Positions 36,692-44,933 of a stretch of 64,000 bases of DNA are shown here, in pieces. The DNA is from Acidobacteriota bacterium (lineage in GTDB: Bacteria > Acidobacteriota > Blastocatellia > Pyrinomonadales > Pyrinomonadaceae): positions 868,001 to 932,000 of the forward strand of contig JAHBSI010000001.1 of the NCBI GenBank assembly GCA_019639195.1. The letters are read 5' to 3'. Position 1 is the stretch's first letter; each line of letters starts with the position of its first letter. The notes under the pieces are model-generated. The model was not told the origin of the DNA. It ran no database searches and saw nothing but the letters and a program-made list of their open reading frames with translations. Both the position numbers and the translations under genes were made by a program.

Positions 36692-38272
36692 ATGGCGGAG
36701 ACCGTACTAAAAGAAGTGCTGAAGACGGCCGAAATTGAGGTGTTCAACCCGGCGACGGGTGAGAGTCTGGGCCGCGTGCCGATTCTCGGCGAACAGGAGG
36801 TCAATGCGGCCGTGAACGCCGCACGAGAAGCTGCCTTGTCCTGGGCGCGAACGTCATTTGCGGAACGCCGTCGGCTCGTCGAAAAAGTATGCGAGATCGT
36901 GACCTCAGAGATGGACGATATCGCACACCTGATCTCGAGCGAAACGGGAAAACCCGTTGGCGAAGCGATCTCGATGGAGATAGCGCCGGTCATCGACCTG
37001 ATGAATTTCTTTGCACGAAAAACCGCAAAAATGCTGAAGCCGCGTCGAGTGCCGATCGGTCTTTACACATTGCTCGGGCGTCGGTCAAAGATCATCTACA
37101 AACCATGGGGCGTTGTCGGGATCATCCCTGCGTGGAATTATCCGTTCTCGATACCGATGGGCGAAGCCGCGATGGCGTTGATGGCTGGGAATACGGTCGT
37201 TATAAAGCCCGCGGAAAGCACGTCGCTTACGGGTGTGAGGATCGGCGAGATCTTTGCGAAGGCCGGTTTTCCAAAGAACGCTGTTCAGGTCGTAACCGGT
37301 GCGGGCGAAACCGGTGCTGCGCTCGTTGCGGCACCGCCGGACAAGATAATGTTCACGGGTTCGGTCGCGACCGGCAAGAAGATCGCTGCGACCGCGGCAA
37401 CGAACCTTACATCGACCGTGCTTGAACTAGGCGGCAAGGATCCGATGATCGTCTTTGCCGACGCCGATCTAGACCTTGCGGCAAAGGCGGCGGTGTGGGG
37501 AGCGTTTTGCAATGCGGGACAATCGTGCTCTTCGGTCGAGCGTTTGTATGTCGAATCTTTGGCGGCCGAAAGATTGACGCAGCTTATCGTCGCGGAAACA
37601 AAGAAGCTGAAGCAGGGCGTCGGAACGGACGAAGACGTTTCGGTCGGAGCGATGTCATCCGAGCGGCAGATCCGGATCGTCGAGGAGCACGTTGAAGATT
37701 TTCGGCGTGCCGGTGCAAAGATCGAGACCGGCGGCACGCGGAAGCCGGACTCTTTGTTCTACGAACCGACGGTGATCTCCGGTGCAGCGAACGAGATGCT
37801 CGGGATGCGCGAAGAGACGTTCGGCCCGACGCTTCCGATCGCGACTTTCGAGACGGAGGAACAGGCGGTCGAGCTTGCCAATGATACGGAATTCGGCCTG
37901 ACCGCAAGTGTCTGGAGCGGTGATAAACGCAGGGCTCGACGTGTCGCCGCGAAGATCGACGCCGGTACGGTCACGATCAATGAAGTGCTTTATACGCACG
38001 GCATCGGGCAGACGCCGTGGGGCGGATTCAAGAATTCGGGCCGCGGCAGAACGCACGGGGCCGAAGGCCTTTTCGAACTCGTACAGATGCAGCACATACA
38101 CGAGAATCTTCTGCCGATACTTCCGGATGCGTGGTGGATGCCGTATTCGAAGAACGGCGTCGAGACGTTTCGCGGCTTTGCTACGAAGTTTGCGACCGGT
38201 TCGCTCATTAGAACGATCACGCTTGTGCCTCAGCTTTTGAAGAGGATATTTGAGCTAAAAAAGAAGAGTTGA
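36692..38272 (+). CDS. NAD(P)-dependent aldehyde dehydrogenase
   Basis: 526 residues. Rossmann segment and active site are complete: N149 in IPAWNYPF, E245 in LELGGKDP, and the nucleophile C279 in NAGQSCSS. FKNSGRGRTHGAEGL near the C-terminus is family-typical. An extra 60-residue C-terminal tail with hydrophobic patches (LIRTITLVPQLLKRIFELKKK) may let it touch the membrane, as in fatty aldehyde dehydrogenases; this is inferred. Substrate unknown. It is divergent from the Lrp gene. Confidence 0.92.
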   Translation: MAETVLKEVLKTAEIEVFNPATGESLGRVPILGEQEVNAAVNAAREAALSWARTSFAERRRLVEKVCEIVTSEMDDIAHLISSETGKPVGEAISMEIAPVIDLMNFFARKTAKMLKPRRVPIGLYTLLGRRSKIIYKPWGVVGIIPAWNYPFSIPMGEAAMALMAGNTVVIKPAESTSLTGVRIGEIFAKAGFPKNAVQVVTGAGETGAALVAAPPDKIMFTGSVATGKKIAATAATNLTSTVLELGGKDPMIVFADADLDLAAKAAVWGAFCNAGQSCSSVERLYVESLAAERLTQLIVAETKKLKQGVGTDEDVSVGAMSSERQIRIVEEHVEDFRRAGAKIETGGTRKPDSLFYEPTVISGAANEMLGMREETFGPTLPIATFETEEQAVELANDTEFGLTASVWSGDKRRARRVAAKIDAGTVTINEVLYTHGIGQTPWGGFKNSGRGRTHGAEGLFELVQMQHIHENLLPILPDAWWMPYSKNGVETFRGFATKFATGSLIRTITLVPQLLKRIFELKKKS

Positions 38273-38278
38273 CGTGCC

Positions 38279-38689
38279 TCAGGCTTCTTCGGGCCGTGCG
38301 GCAAGAGGCTCTGCCGTTTCGGGGCGATAGGTCTTTAGCCAGAGGATGTGGATCGTTACGCCGATGGCGACGGCCGCTAGAATGAGCGTCACCCAAAACT
38401 TCCCGCCTACGAACCAGATGCTGAATCCGATCGATGCCCAGAGCGTGAGGAGCGTCGTGCACTTCTGGCGAACGGTGATGCCCTGGCCGGACCGATATGT
38501 AGTGATGTATTTGCCGAGAAAGCGATTGCCGAGCAGCCATTTGTGAAAGCGGTCTGAGCTCTTCGAGTAGCAATATGCGGCAAGAAGCAGGAAAACGGTC
38601 GTCGGCATCAGCGGCAGGAACATACCGAGCACACCAAGGCCTACGCAGACCGTGCCGAGGAAAATCAGAAGTGCCTTTCGAACGTCCAT
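38279..38689 (-). CDS. DUF454 (YbaN) inner-membrane protein
   Basis: 136 residues. The family pattern is clear: two N-terminal helices with GVLGMFLPLMPTTVFLLLAA and then CYSKSSDRFHKWLL, followed by two more helices (about 82-116). YbaN has no known biochemical role. It converges with the aldehyde dehydrogenase gene, 6 bases apart. Confidence 0.9.
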   Translation of the reverse strand: MDVRKALLIFLGTVCVGLGVLGMFLPLMPTTVFLLLAAYCYSKSSDRFHKWLLGNRFLGKYITTYRSGQGITVRQKCTTLLTLWASIGFSIWFVGGKFWVTLILAAVAIGVTIHILWLKTYRPETAEPLAARPEEA

Positions 38690-38746
38690 ACCGCAGCTGA
38701 CAACCTTCTATTCTAAGGGCGCGCACGGGAGTCTGTCCAACTCCGG

Positions 38747-39523
38747 CTATATGATGAATTCGGCGATGACGGGAGCGTGGTCGGAAGGATGTTCCCAGCC
38801 TCGTGGCTCGCGGTCGATCCAACAATCCGTGCAGAGTTCGGCGAGCGGTTCGGACGCCCAGATGTGATCGAGACGAAGTCCGCGATTCTTCGGAAACGAA
38901 GATTCGCGAAAATTGTCCCACCACGTGTACTCGCCCGGCTGATCATTGATCTGACGAAAGACATCGACGAAGCCCCAACGTTTCAGCTCAAGAAGGACCT
39001 CGCGTTCCTCACGCGTAAAGTGCATACGCGTCGCCCAATAACGAACGTTCCAAAGGTCCATTTCGTGCGGCGTGATATTGGTGTCGCCGCAGAGAAGCAC
39101 CAGATCGTCGGCAGTGTGAAGATCGTCAAAATATTTGCGGAGCCGCGTGACCCAGTCGAGTTTGAATTTGAACTTATCGCTTCCGATCTTTGTCCCGTGC
39201 GGGAAGTATGCACAAACGATGGCGACGCCGTTCACGCGTGCCTCGATCAAGCGGGTCGGGGCATCGCCCTTGTCTTTTGGAAAGCCCTTGCGCACGTCTG
39301 AAAGCGGAAGTTTCGACAAGATCGCAACGCCGTTGTAAGACTTTTCTCCGTAGAACTCGATGAATTCGTAACCCGCGGCTTGAAGTTTGCGAACAGGAAA
39401 CTTCGCATCGACGCTCTTTGTTTCCTGCAGACAAAGCACGTCCGGCCGCACCGCCAGCGACCACTTGACGACGTGGTCAAGCCGGGAATTAATACCGTTG
39501 ATGTTCCAGGTAGCGATCTTCAA
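38747..39523 (-). CDS. xth: Exodeoxyribonuclease III, copy A
   Basis: AP endonuclease/3'-exonuclease of base-excision repair. 258 residues with all motifs: ATWNINGIN, LQETKSVD, YFPHGTKIGSDKF, LLCGDTNITP and SDHAPVIAEF. The D-T-N motif replaces the common DFN, without loss of Asp or Asn. It is a paralogue of the gene at 40216-40986, with which it shares most motifs. Its start overlaps the upstream vapC stop by 4 bases, so it may be read from the VapBC promoter. Confidence 0.95.
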   Translation of the reverse strand: MKIATWNINGINSRLDHVVKWSLAVRPDVLCLQETKSVDAKFPVRKLQAAGYEFIEFYGEKSYNGVAILSKLPLSDVRKGFPKDKGDAPTRLIEARVNGVAIVCAYFPHGTKIGSDKFKFKLDWVTRLRKYFDDLHTADDLVLLCGDTNITPHEMDLWNVRYWATRMHFTREEREVLLELKRWGFVDVFRQINDQPGEYTWWDNFRESSFPKNRGLRLDHIWASEPLAELCTDCWIDREPRGWEHPSDHAPVIAEFII

Positions 39524-39918
39524 CGTGCGATAAAATCAGTCAAAGAGACAGCAATGGTAGGGAACGCATTCAAGACCTGCTTGTCGTTTGTGACCAGTGG
39601 AACGTTTAGTCTTTCGGCCAAGCTGACAAACTCACAGTCATACGCCGTGCAGCCCGAAGCTGCAGAAAGCTGGAGCACTCGCTTTGAACTGACAGGCCGT
39701 GAACGGACGATCCGGTTGGCTCGCCGAACCGCCTCGATCGCCTTGTCCACATCCAGATCGCAGTTCCTGACATACCGCATCAGCACATTGCGAAACTCCG
39801 ACCGCCAGAGAGCCGGCGCTGTCCACTCGGGATCTTTTTCTCTGACCAGAACAGCTGTCGAGGTCTCAGCCATCTTGAGGAACAGATATGTGATCGCGTT
39901 AGTGTCGACAACTATCAA
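39520..39918 (-). CDS. vapC: VapC-type PIN-domain toxin (second module)
   Basis: 132 residues with PIN acids D5 (VVDTNA), E41 (RSEFRN), D94 (AYDCEF) and D112 (TNDKQV). The start is TTG, overlapping the antitoxin stop as TTGA. The stop overlaps the start of xth copy A by 4 bases, which ties an RNase toxin to a DNA-repair gene in one transcript. Confidence 0.87.
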   Translation of the reverse strand: MIVVDTNAITYLFLKMAETSTAVLVREKDPEWTAPALWRSEFRNVLMRYVRNCDLDVDKAIEAVRRANRIVRSRPVSSKRVLQLSAASGCTAYDCEFVSLAERLNVPLVTNDKQVLNAFPTIAVSLTDFIAR

Positions 39919-40157
39919 GGCCGGCCCTCGCGCTTTGCCTCGGTGATGTCAGCGTCGTATGCCGTGAACCCCAGACTTTCGCGAAAATCGTCAAGGTCGG
40001 CCAGTTCATCTTCGGCCGCAGTCGCGGAACCAGCGAGCACCAGTCTTTCCAATTGAAAGATCACATGCTGATTCAGGCTGCGCCGGTTCGCCTTTGCATC
40101 CTTGCCGAGCCGGTCATAGAGGTCATCAGAGATATTTTTTACCGTTAGCGTCTTCAT
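39915..40157 (-). CDS. vapB: Ribbon-helix-helix antitoxin (second module)
   Basis: 80 residues. N-terminal MKTLTVKNISDDLYDRLG then KANRRSLNQHVIFQLERL is the Arc/FitA-type ribbon-helix-helix. The acidic C-terminus (DELADLDDFRESLGF) should bind the toxin. ATG at 40157 is chosen because it starts at the DNA-binding strand and follows the promoter and operator directly; the frame is open upstream into xth copy B but that part is not protein-like. Confidence 0.85.
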   Translation of the reverse strand: MKTLTVKNISDDLYDRLGKDAKANRRSLNQHVIFQLERLVLAGSATAAEDELADLDDFRESLGFTAYDADITEAKREGRP

Positions 40158-40165
40158 TTCATCAC

Positions 40166-40182
40166 GGATGCAAAGGGCATCC
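40166..40182 (-). promoter_or_regulatory. Palindromic operator of the second vapBC
   Basis: GGATGC-N5-GCATCC is a perfect inverted repeat 9 bases before the antitoxin ATG, downstream of its -10 box. A further GGATGC half-site lies just upstream around 40200. Confidence 0.6.
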
Positions 40183-40190
40183 AAAATGGA

Positions 40191-40219
40191 AGCATAATGC
40201 ATCCGTGCGTTTAATTCAA
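40191..40219 (-). promoter_or_regulatory. Promoter of the second vapBC
   Basis: TTGAAT (40214-40219), 17-base spacer, TATGCT (40191-40196) on the minus strand. The -35 overlaps the 3' end of xth copy B. Confidence 0.5.
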
Positions 40220-40986
40220 GCACTAAATTCGGCGATGACGGGTGCGTGGTCGCTGGGTTTCTCAAGTTCGCGTGTCGAGCGGTCGATGCAGCAGGACATG
40301 CCGCGAGCGGTAAGGTTTTCGGAGGTCCAGATGTGGTCGATACGCAGGCCGTGGTTATGCTGGAAGGCACCTGCCCGATAATCCCACCAGGAATACTCGC
40401 GGACATCGCCGTTTAGCTTTCGGAAGAGGTCGGTAAAGCCCCATTGCCGGACGAAGGTGATCGCGGCCCGCTCGGGTTTCGAGAAATGCAGCTTGCCGGT
40501 CCATTGAGCGGGATTCCAGACATCGACGGATTCGGGGGCGACGTTGAAGTCACCGCAGAGAAGAACGTCAGTGTCCGGCGTGCAGGTCTCGTCAAAATAA
40601 CGTCGGAGCCGGACGAGCCAATCGAGCTTGAACGCGAATTTATCCGAGCCGAGTTCGGTGCCGTTCGGGATGTATGTGTTGACGATGCGGATGCCGTCGA
40701 TCGTCGCGGCGATCATACGCTTTGGCGAATCGATGCCGTCGTCGGGGAAATTCAGCTGAACATTTTCGATCGGAAGCCTCGAAAGGATCGCGACACCGTT
40801 GTATGATTTTTCCCCCGTAAACACCGAATCATAGCCGGCCGCCTTGAGGTCCAATTCGGGAAAATTCGCATCAACGGCCTTCGTTTCCTGCAGGCAGACG
40901 ACGTCAGGCTTTGCCGTTTCTAGCCACGAAAGAAGCTGCGGCATACGGACGTTTATCGAATTGACGTTCCAGGTGGCGATCTTCAT
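40216..40986 (-). CDS. xth: Exodeoxyribonuclease III, copy B
   Basis: 256 residues. Motifs: ATWNVNSIN, LQETKAVDANFP, YIPNGTELGSDKF, LLCGDFNVAP and SDHAPVIAEF; all catalytic residues are kept. It is closer to the usual sequence than copy A (DFN motif). It follows nadA by 15 bases on the same strand. Two intact copies 0.7 kb apart suggest an old tandem duplication into which the VapBC module was later placed. Confidence 0.95.
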   Translation of the reverse strand: MKIATWNVNSINVRMPQLLSWLETAKPDVVCLQETKAVDANFPELDLKAAGYDSVFTGEKSYNGVAILSRLPIENVQLNFPDDGIDSPKRMIAATIDGIRIVNTYIPNGTELGSDKFAFKLDWLVRLRRYFDETCTPDTDVLLCGDFNVAPESVDVWNPAQWTGKLHFSKPERAAITFVRQWGFTDLFRKLNGDVREYSWWDYRAGAFQHNHGLRIDHIWTSENLTARGMSCCIDRSTRELEKPSDHAPVIAEFSA

Positions 40987-41001
40987 TATGATGCGAAAAA
41001 A

Positions 41002-42114
41002 CTAGCCTTTCTTCTCCGTCAGGTCGATCATCCGTCGAAGGGCGACGTTAGCCCATTTCTTTGTTTCGGGTTCGACCACGATCTCGTTCACGACATTGCC
41101 GGCGGCGAGATTCTCGATAGCCCACGCGAGATTCTGTGGAGCGATGCGGAACATCGTTGCGCACATACAAAGGTCGGGGGCGAGAAGGCGGATGTGCTTG
41201 TCCGGAAAGCGTTTTTCGAGGCGGTTGACGAGGTTCACCTCAGTGCCGATGGCCCAAGCGGAACCGGCGGGCGATTCTTCGACCGTCTTGATGATGAAGC
41301 TTGTCGATCCGTCGAGATCGCTCTTTGCGACGACCTCACGCGGACATTCCGGATGGACGAGGATCTTCATTCCGGGGTGCTCTTCGCGGATCTTATCGAC
41401 CTGCCAATCTTTGAAGCGTCCGTGAACCGAGCAATGTCCACGCCAGACGATGAGCTTTGCATCGAGAAGTTCTTCGGGCGTGTTGCCGCCGAGCTCTTTG
41501 TGCGGGTCCCAAAGCACGATCTTCTCCATCGGGATGCCGAATTTCGCACCGGTATTTCGCCCGAGATGCTGGTCGGGGAAGAAGAACATCTTGTCGAAGC
41601 TTTTCAGGGAGATATCAAAGAGCGGGATCGCGTTCGAGGATGTGCAGACGACGCCTTCGTTTCGGCCGCAGAATGCTTTGATCGCGGCACTCGAGTTCAT
41701 ATATGTGATCGGTGCAACCTTTTGATCGAGCACGCCGATCTCCTCGAGCTGGTCCCATGCGTCTTCCACCTGATCGATCGATGCCATATCCGCCATCGAG
41801 CAACCGGCGCCGAGATCGGGCAGGATCACGCGCTGAGTTTCGCGGCCGAGAACGTCGGCCGATTCCGCCATAAAATGGACGCCGCAAAAGATGATGAATT
41901 CTGCCTCGGCCTTTGAGGCCATTACCGAGAGTTGATAAGAATCGCCTGTCAGATCGGCGTGTGCGACGACGTCATCGCGTTGGTAATGATGCCCGAGGAT
42001 AACGACCCGCGGGCCTAATTCTTTGCGAGCAGCCTCGATACGTTCGGAGATCTCGGCCTCCGGCATTGCGAGGTAGTTGTCGAGTGGGATCACTTCTTCG
42101 AGTACGGCCGACAT
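41002..42114 (-). CDS. nadA: Quinolinate synthase
   Basis: Condenses iminoaspartate with dihydroxyacetone phosphate in de novo NAD synthesis, using a 4Fe-4S cluster. 370 residues. LGHHYQRDDVV, FCGVHFMAES, VVCTSSNA and HPECPREV are visible; C77, C157 and C257 are the likely cluster ligands. nadB and nadC are not adjacent. The AGGAG site 9 bases before ATG is good, and a palindrome at 42134-42156 sits in front of it. Confidence 0.97.
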   Translation of the reverse strand: MSAVLEEVIPLDNYLAMPEAEISERIEAARKELGPRVVILGHHYQRDDVVAHADLTGDSYQLSVMASKAEAEFIIFCGVHFMAESADVLGRETQRVILPDLGAGCSMADMASIDQVEDAWDQLEEIGVLDQKVAPITYMNSSAAIKAFCGRNEGVVCTSSNAIPLFDISLKSFDKMFFFPDQHLGRNTGAKFGIPMEKIVLWDPHKELGGNTPEELLDAKLIVWRGHCSVHGRFKDWQVDKIREEHPGMKILVHPECPREVVAKSDLDGSTSFIIKTVEESPAGSAWAIGTEVNLVNRLEKRFPDKHIRLLAPDLCMCATMFRIAPQNLAWAIENLAAGNVVNEIVVEPETKKWANVALRRMIDLTEKKG

Positions 42115-42133
42115 TGCATCTTTCTCCTTTTAA

Positions 42134-42156
42134 TTTGATGCAAAATTCACATCAAA
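42134..42156 (-). promoter_or_regulatory. Inverted repeat upstream of nadA
   Basis: TTTGATG (42134-42140) and CATCAAA (42150-42156) with a 9-base spacer, ending 20 bases before the nadA start. It could be an operator for an NAD-responsive repressor or an RNA hairpin. A GC-rich hairpin at 42200-42223 lies between it and pit. Confidence 0.4.
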
Positions 42157-42238
42157 CTAAAGAAAATCATTGCACTTTCGTCGAGGGTAAGCAAGGTTTG
42201 GACGCCCGCGAAGACGAGCGTCCGATATCTGGAGGGAA

Positions 42239-43315
42239 CTACTTTATGCCGAGCAGTTTTTCGATCAAAAGAAGTAGGCCGTAGGATGCTGTCGCGATGA
42301 CTGCTGCCGCCGGGATCGTCAATACCCAAGCCCAAACGATACGGGTCGCGACGCCCCACTTAACGGCCGAAAGCCTCTTTGCCGATCCGACACCAACGAT
42401 CGCTCCTGTGATCGTGTGGGTTGTCGAGACCGGAATGCCGGTATGAGTTGCGAAAAAGAGGGTTATTGCGCCTGCAGTCTCGGCACAGAAGCCACCGACG
42501 GGTTGGAGCTTCACGATCTTTGTGCCCATTGTCTTAACAATGCGCCAGCCGCCGGAAAGCGTTCCAAGTCCAATGGCCGTATGCGCGGCGAGCACGACCC
42601 ACACAGGGACATCCGGCAACTTGCCGTCAGCGGTCATCGAGAGGAACCCGCCCGCGACAAGGGCAATGGTGATGATCCCCATCGTTTTCTGTGCGTCATT
42701 TCCGCCGTGGCCAAGGCTAAAGGCGGCTGCCGAGAAAAGCTGGCCGATTCGGAATACTTTATCCACACGGTGGACAGCAACTCGATGAAAGACCCAATAC
42801 ACGATCACCATCAATACAAACCCGAGAGCCATACCGATCAGTGGTGAAAGGACAATAAAAGTGATCGTCTTGATCCATCCTGCAGCGACGAGGACCGCAC
42901 TCGGATCCTTAAATCCGAAGTGCCAAAAATACGAGCCGATGGCCGAACCTGCGTACGCACCGACCAGGGCATGCGAACTCGATGTAGGGAGTCCGAGCCA
43001 CCAGGTCAGGAGGTTCCATGCGATCGCACCTATTACGGCCGCCAGCAAGACATACAAGCGATCATCAGCGGGAATTATGGTGATATTGACCATATCACCG
43101 CCGATGGTCTTTGCCACTGCGGTGCCGAAGACGAGGAACGCGATGAAATTGAAGAAAGCGGCCCACGCCACGGCAACACCGGGCGACAGCACCCGAGTTG
43201 CAACGACGGTGGCAATGGAGTTCGCCGCATCGTGAAATCCGTTGACATAATCGAATGCCAACGCGACGATGATGATGACTACGACAAGGCCGAGCGCTGC
43301 GGAGTTTCCGTCCAT
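42239..43315 (-). CDS. pit: Low-affinity inorganic phosphate transporter (PiT family)
   Basis: 358 residues, about ten membrane helices. The two PiT signatures are present: FDYVNGFHDAANSIATVVATR near the N-terminus (GFHDAANS) and SLGHGGNDAQKTMG in the middle, with PTSSSHALVG and PVSTTHTITG. It moves metal-phosphate with protons or sodium. The upstream DUF47 gene ends 15 bases away; this pit-DUF47 pairing is widespread, the DUF47 protein acting as its regulator. Confidence 0.95.
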   Translation of the reverse strand: MDGNSAALGLVVVIIIVALAFDYVNGFHDAANSIATVVATRVLSPGVAVAWAAFFNFIAFLVFGTAVAKTIGGDMVNITIIPADDRLYVLLAAVIGAIAWNLLTWWLGLPTSSSHALVGAYAGSAIGSYFWHFGFKDPSAVLVAAGWIKTITFIVLSPLIGMALGFVLMVIVYWVFHRVAVHRVDKVFRIGQLFSAAAFSLGHGGNDAQKTMGIITIALVAGGFLSMTADGKLPDVPVWVVLAAHTAIGLGTLSGGWRIVKTMGTKIVKLQPVGGFCAETAGAITLFFATHTGIPVSTTHTITGAIVGVGSAKRLSAVKWGVATRIVWAWVLTIPAAAVIATASYGLLLLIEKLLGIK

Positions 43316-43330
43316 GATGTCTTATATTCT

Positions 43331-43951
43331 TTAGCTATGTTTTAGGACGATACTCTCAATAATGTTGCCGACATATTCACACTTGTCGGTGGCGGCTTCG
43401 AGCATTTCGTAGAACTCTTTCCACTTAACGATATTCACGGGGTTCGAAGAGTTTTTGAAAAGATCGGCCATCGCCCCGAAATAGATATCGTCGGCTTCAT
43501 TCTCAAGCCTCTGGATCTCAAGCAAATGGGGAGCGAGCCCCTTACTCTTTTCGAGCAGATCGACGGCAGCCTTCACTTCGGCACTCTGTCGCGTGATGAC
43601 GCTTGCCAGCTTATTCGCATTCTCGTGGATCTCGTGGATGTCATACATCACCACCGCTCTTGCAGACGCGTCGATATAATCACACACGTCGTCGAGGGCG
43701 ACGCAAAGTGTATAGATGTCTTCGCGGTCAAAGGGCGTGATGAACGAACTGTTCAGCCTCGTCGTTACCGTATGAGTCAGTTCATCACATTCATGCTCAA
43801 TGCTCTTTATCTTCTTGGCATAAGAATCGAACTGTGTGTCAGGCCCTTCGAGCATTTCCTGCAATACGGCAGCCGCTTCCTGCAGCTTTCCGCTCATTCG
43901 GGAAAACAGTGCAAAATACTGATCTTCTTTTGGCAATAAACTAAAGCCCAT
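43331..43951 (-). CDS. DUF47 PhoU-like Pit accessory protein
   Basis: 206 residues, all-helical, with the DUF47 pattern: FFALFSRM-like start (YFALFSRMSGKL), then IKSIEHECDELTHTV and FITPFDREDIYTL, and the second bundle with RLENEADDIYF. These resemble PhoU metal-binding motifs (E-x3-D). It probably modulates Pit activity. It lies between phoU and pit in one operon. Confidence 0.93.
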   Translation of the reverse strand: MGFSLLPKEDQYFALFSRMSGKLQEAAAVLQEMLEGPDTQFDSYAKKIKSIEHECDELTHTVTTRLNSSFITPFDREDIYTLCVALDDVCDYIDASARAVVMYDIHEIHENANKLASVITRQSAEVKAAVDLLEKSKGLAPHLLEIQRLENEADDIYFGAMADLFKNSSNPVNIVKWKEFYEMLEAATDKCEYVGNIIESIVLKHS

Positions 43952-44016
43952 TTTTTTGTCTCCAATTGAATTTTCCTAACGAGTTCGCGCACAGTCCGGC
44001 GATCCAACTTGCCCGG

Positions 44017-44688
44017 CTATGCTGCTGACGGCGAACTGTGTTTTATAAAAACTGCTTCGGTCAGGTAAACGTTGAGTTCGCAGATGTCCTTTACGTAATC
44101 GCCGATGCGTTCGAGATGTTTTGCGACAAAGAGCAATCTTGCGGCCCCGCCGGAAACGGCCGGCCGTTCTGCCATACGTGCAAGCAAATTATCGAAAACG
44201 CGGGCGTATCGGCTGTCGAGATCGGCGTCTCTTGCAATGATCCTTCTCGATGCATCTGCATTCTCGGACGTAAACGCGTCGAGGGCCTCGCGGAGCATTC
44301 CGGACGCGATACCTGCCATCTGCGAGAAGTCAAAATAGTTGTCGATCTCCGGTTCGTTATTAAGCGCGATGGCGGCTTCAGCGATACTGGCGGCATGATC
44401 GGCGATGCGCTCGAGGATCGGCGTTATCTTCGCCACGGAGACGACCATTCTCAGGTCGTGCGGTGCGAGTTCCTGGCGTGCAAGGATCTCAACGCTTAGC
44501 TGATCGATCTCGAGCTCCATCTGATCGATCAGGCGATCTGCATCGCAAACGGTCTTCGCAAGCTCGCTATCGCGGGACGTAAGTGCACGAATAGCACGAC
44601 TTACAGCTTCTTCGGTCTTTCCGCCAAGCAGGAGTACACGATCTCTAAGATCGTCGATCTCGGCAGAAGCTGTCGGATGCACGGTCAT
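44017..44688 (-). CDS. phoU: PhoU phosphate-signalling regulator
   Basis: 223 residues forming two three-helix bundles. Metal motifs appear as ERIADHAASIAE and ERIGDYVKDIC. PhoU normally links Pst uptake to the PhoR kinase; here the partner transporter is Pit, as pst genes are absent. ATG at 44688 gives the family start MTVHPTASAEIDDLRD. The frame is open further to a TTG, which I reject. Direct GTAACA repeats lie upstream at 44812-44828. Confidence 0.93.
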   Translation of the reverse strand: MTVHPTASAEIDDLRDRVLLLGGKTEEAVSRAIRALTSRDSELAKTVCDADRLIDQMELEIDQLSVEILARQELAPHDLRMVVSVAKITPILERIADHAASIAEAAIALNNEPEIDNYFDFSQMAGIASGMLREALDAFTSENADASRRIIARDADLDSRYARVFDNLLARMAERPAVSGGAARLLFVAKHLERIGDYVKDICELNVYLTEAVFIKHSSPSAA

Positions 44689-44765
44689 AATTCGAAGACC
44701 TGCTCTCCCGGTTTTCTCGGCTATGCAAGCCGGAATACACAAGTTCTCTTGCAAGGTCTGGTAAA

Positions 44766-44771
44766 ATTATA
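44766..44771 (-). promoter_or_regulatory. -10 box of phoU-DUF47-pit
   Basis: A perfect TATAAT on the minus strand, about 78 bases before the phoU ATG. No good -35 is seen, as expected for an activator-dependent promoter. Confidence 0.45.
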
Positions 44772-44811
44772 CTTCTCTCTCCGAACAAGAAAGGGCTATC
44801 GTAAAGGTTGC

Positions 44812-44828
44812 GTAACATCTTTGTAACA
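44812..44828. promoter_or_regulatory. Pho-box-like direct repeat
   Basis: GTAACA-TCTTT-GTAACA: two 6-base units with 11-base periodicity, the geometry of PhoP/PhoB sites. It lies between phoU (minus) and the M48 gene (plus). Confidence 0.35.
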
Positions 44829-44933
44829 CAAGTAAGTGCGAAGCCCTAAACTGATGGGTGAGCTTTTATAGTCAACCCGATGCGATGTTTGGTTCATCGC
44901 AGACACGGGATCGACATTCGAGATAAGAAACTT

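Noticed and set aside
39915..40406. 163-codon version of the second antitoxin
   Set aside because: The N-terminal 83 codons run antisense through xth copy B-coded DNA in a different frame and lack protein-like character; the ribbon-helix-helix starts at 40157.
42200..42223. GC-rich hairpin between pit and nadA as a terminator
   Set aside because: Six-base stem with no T-run on either strand.
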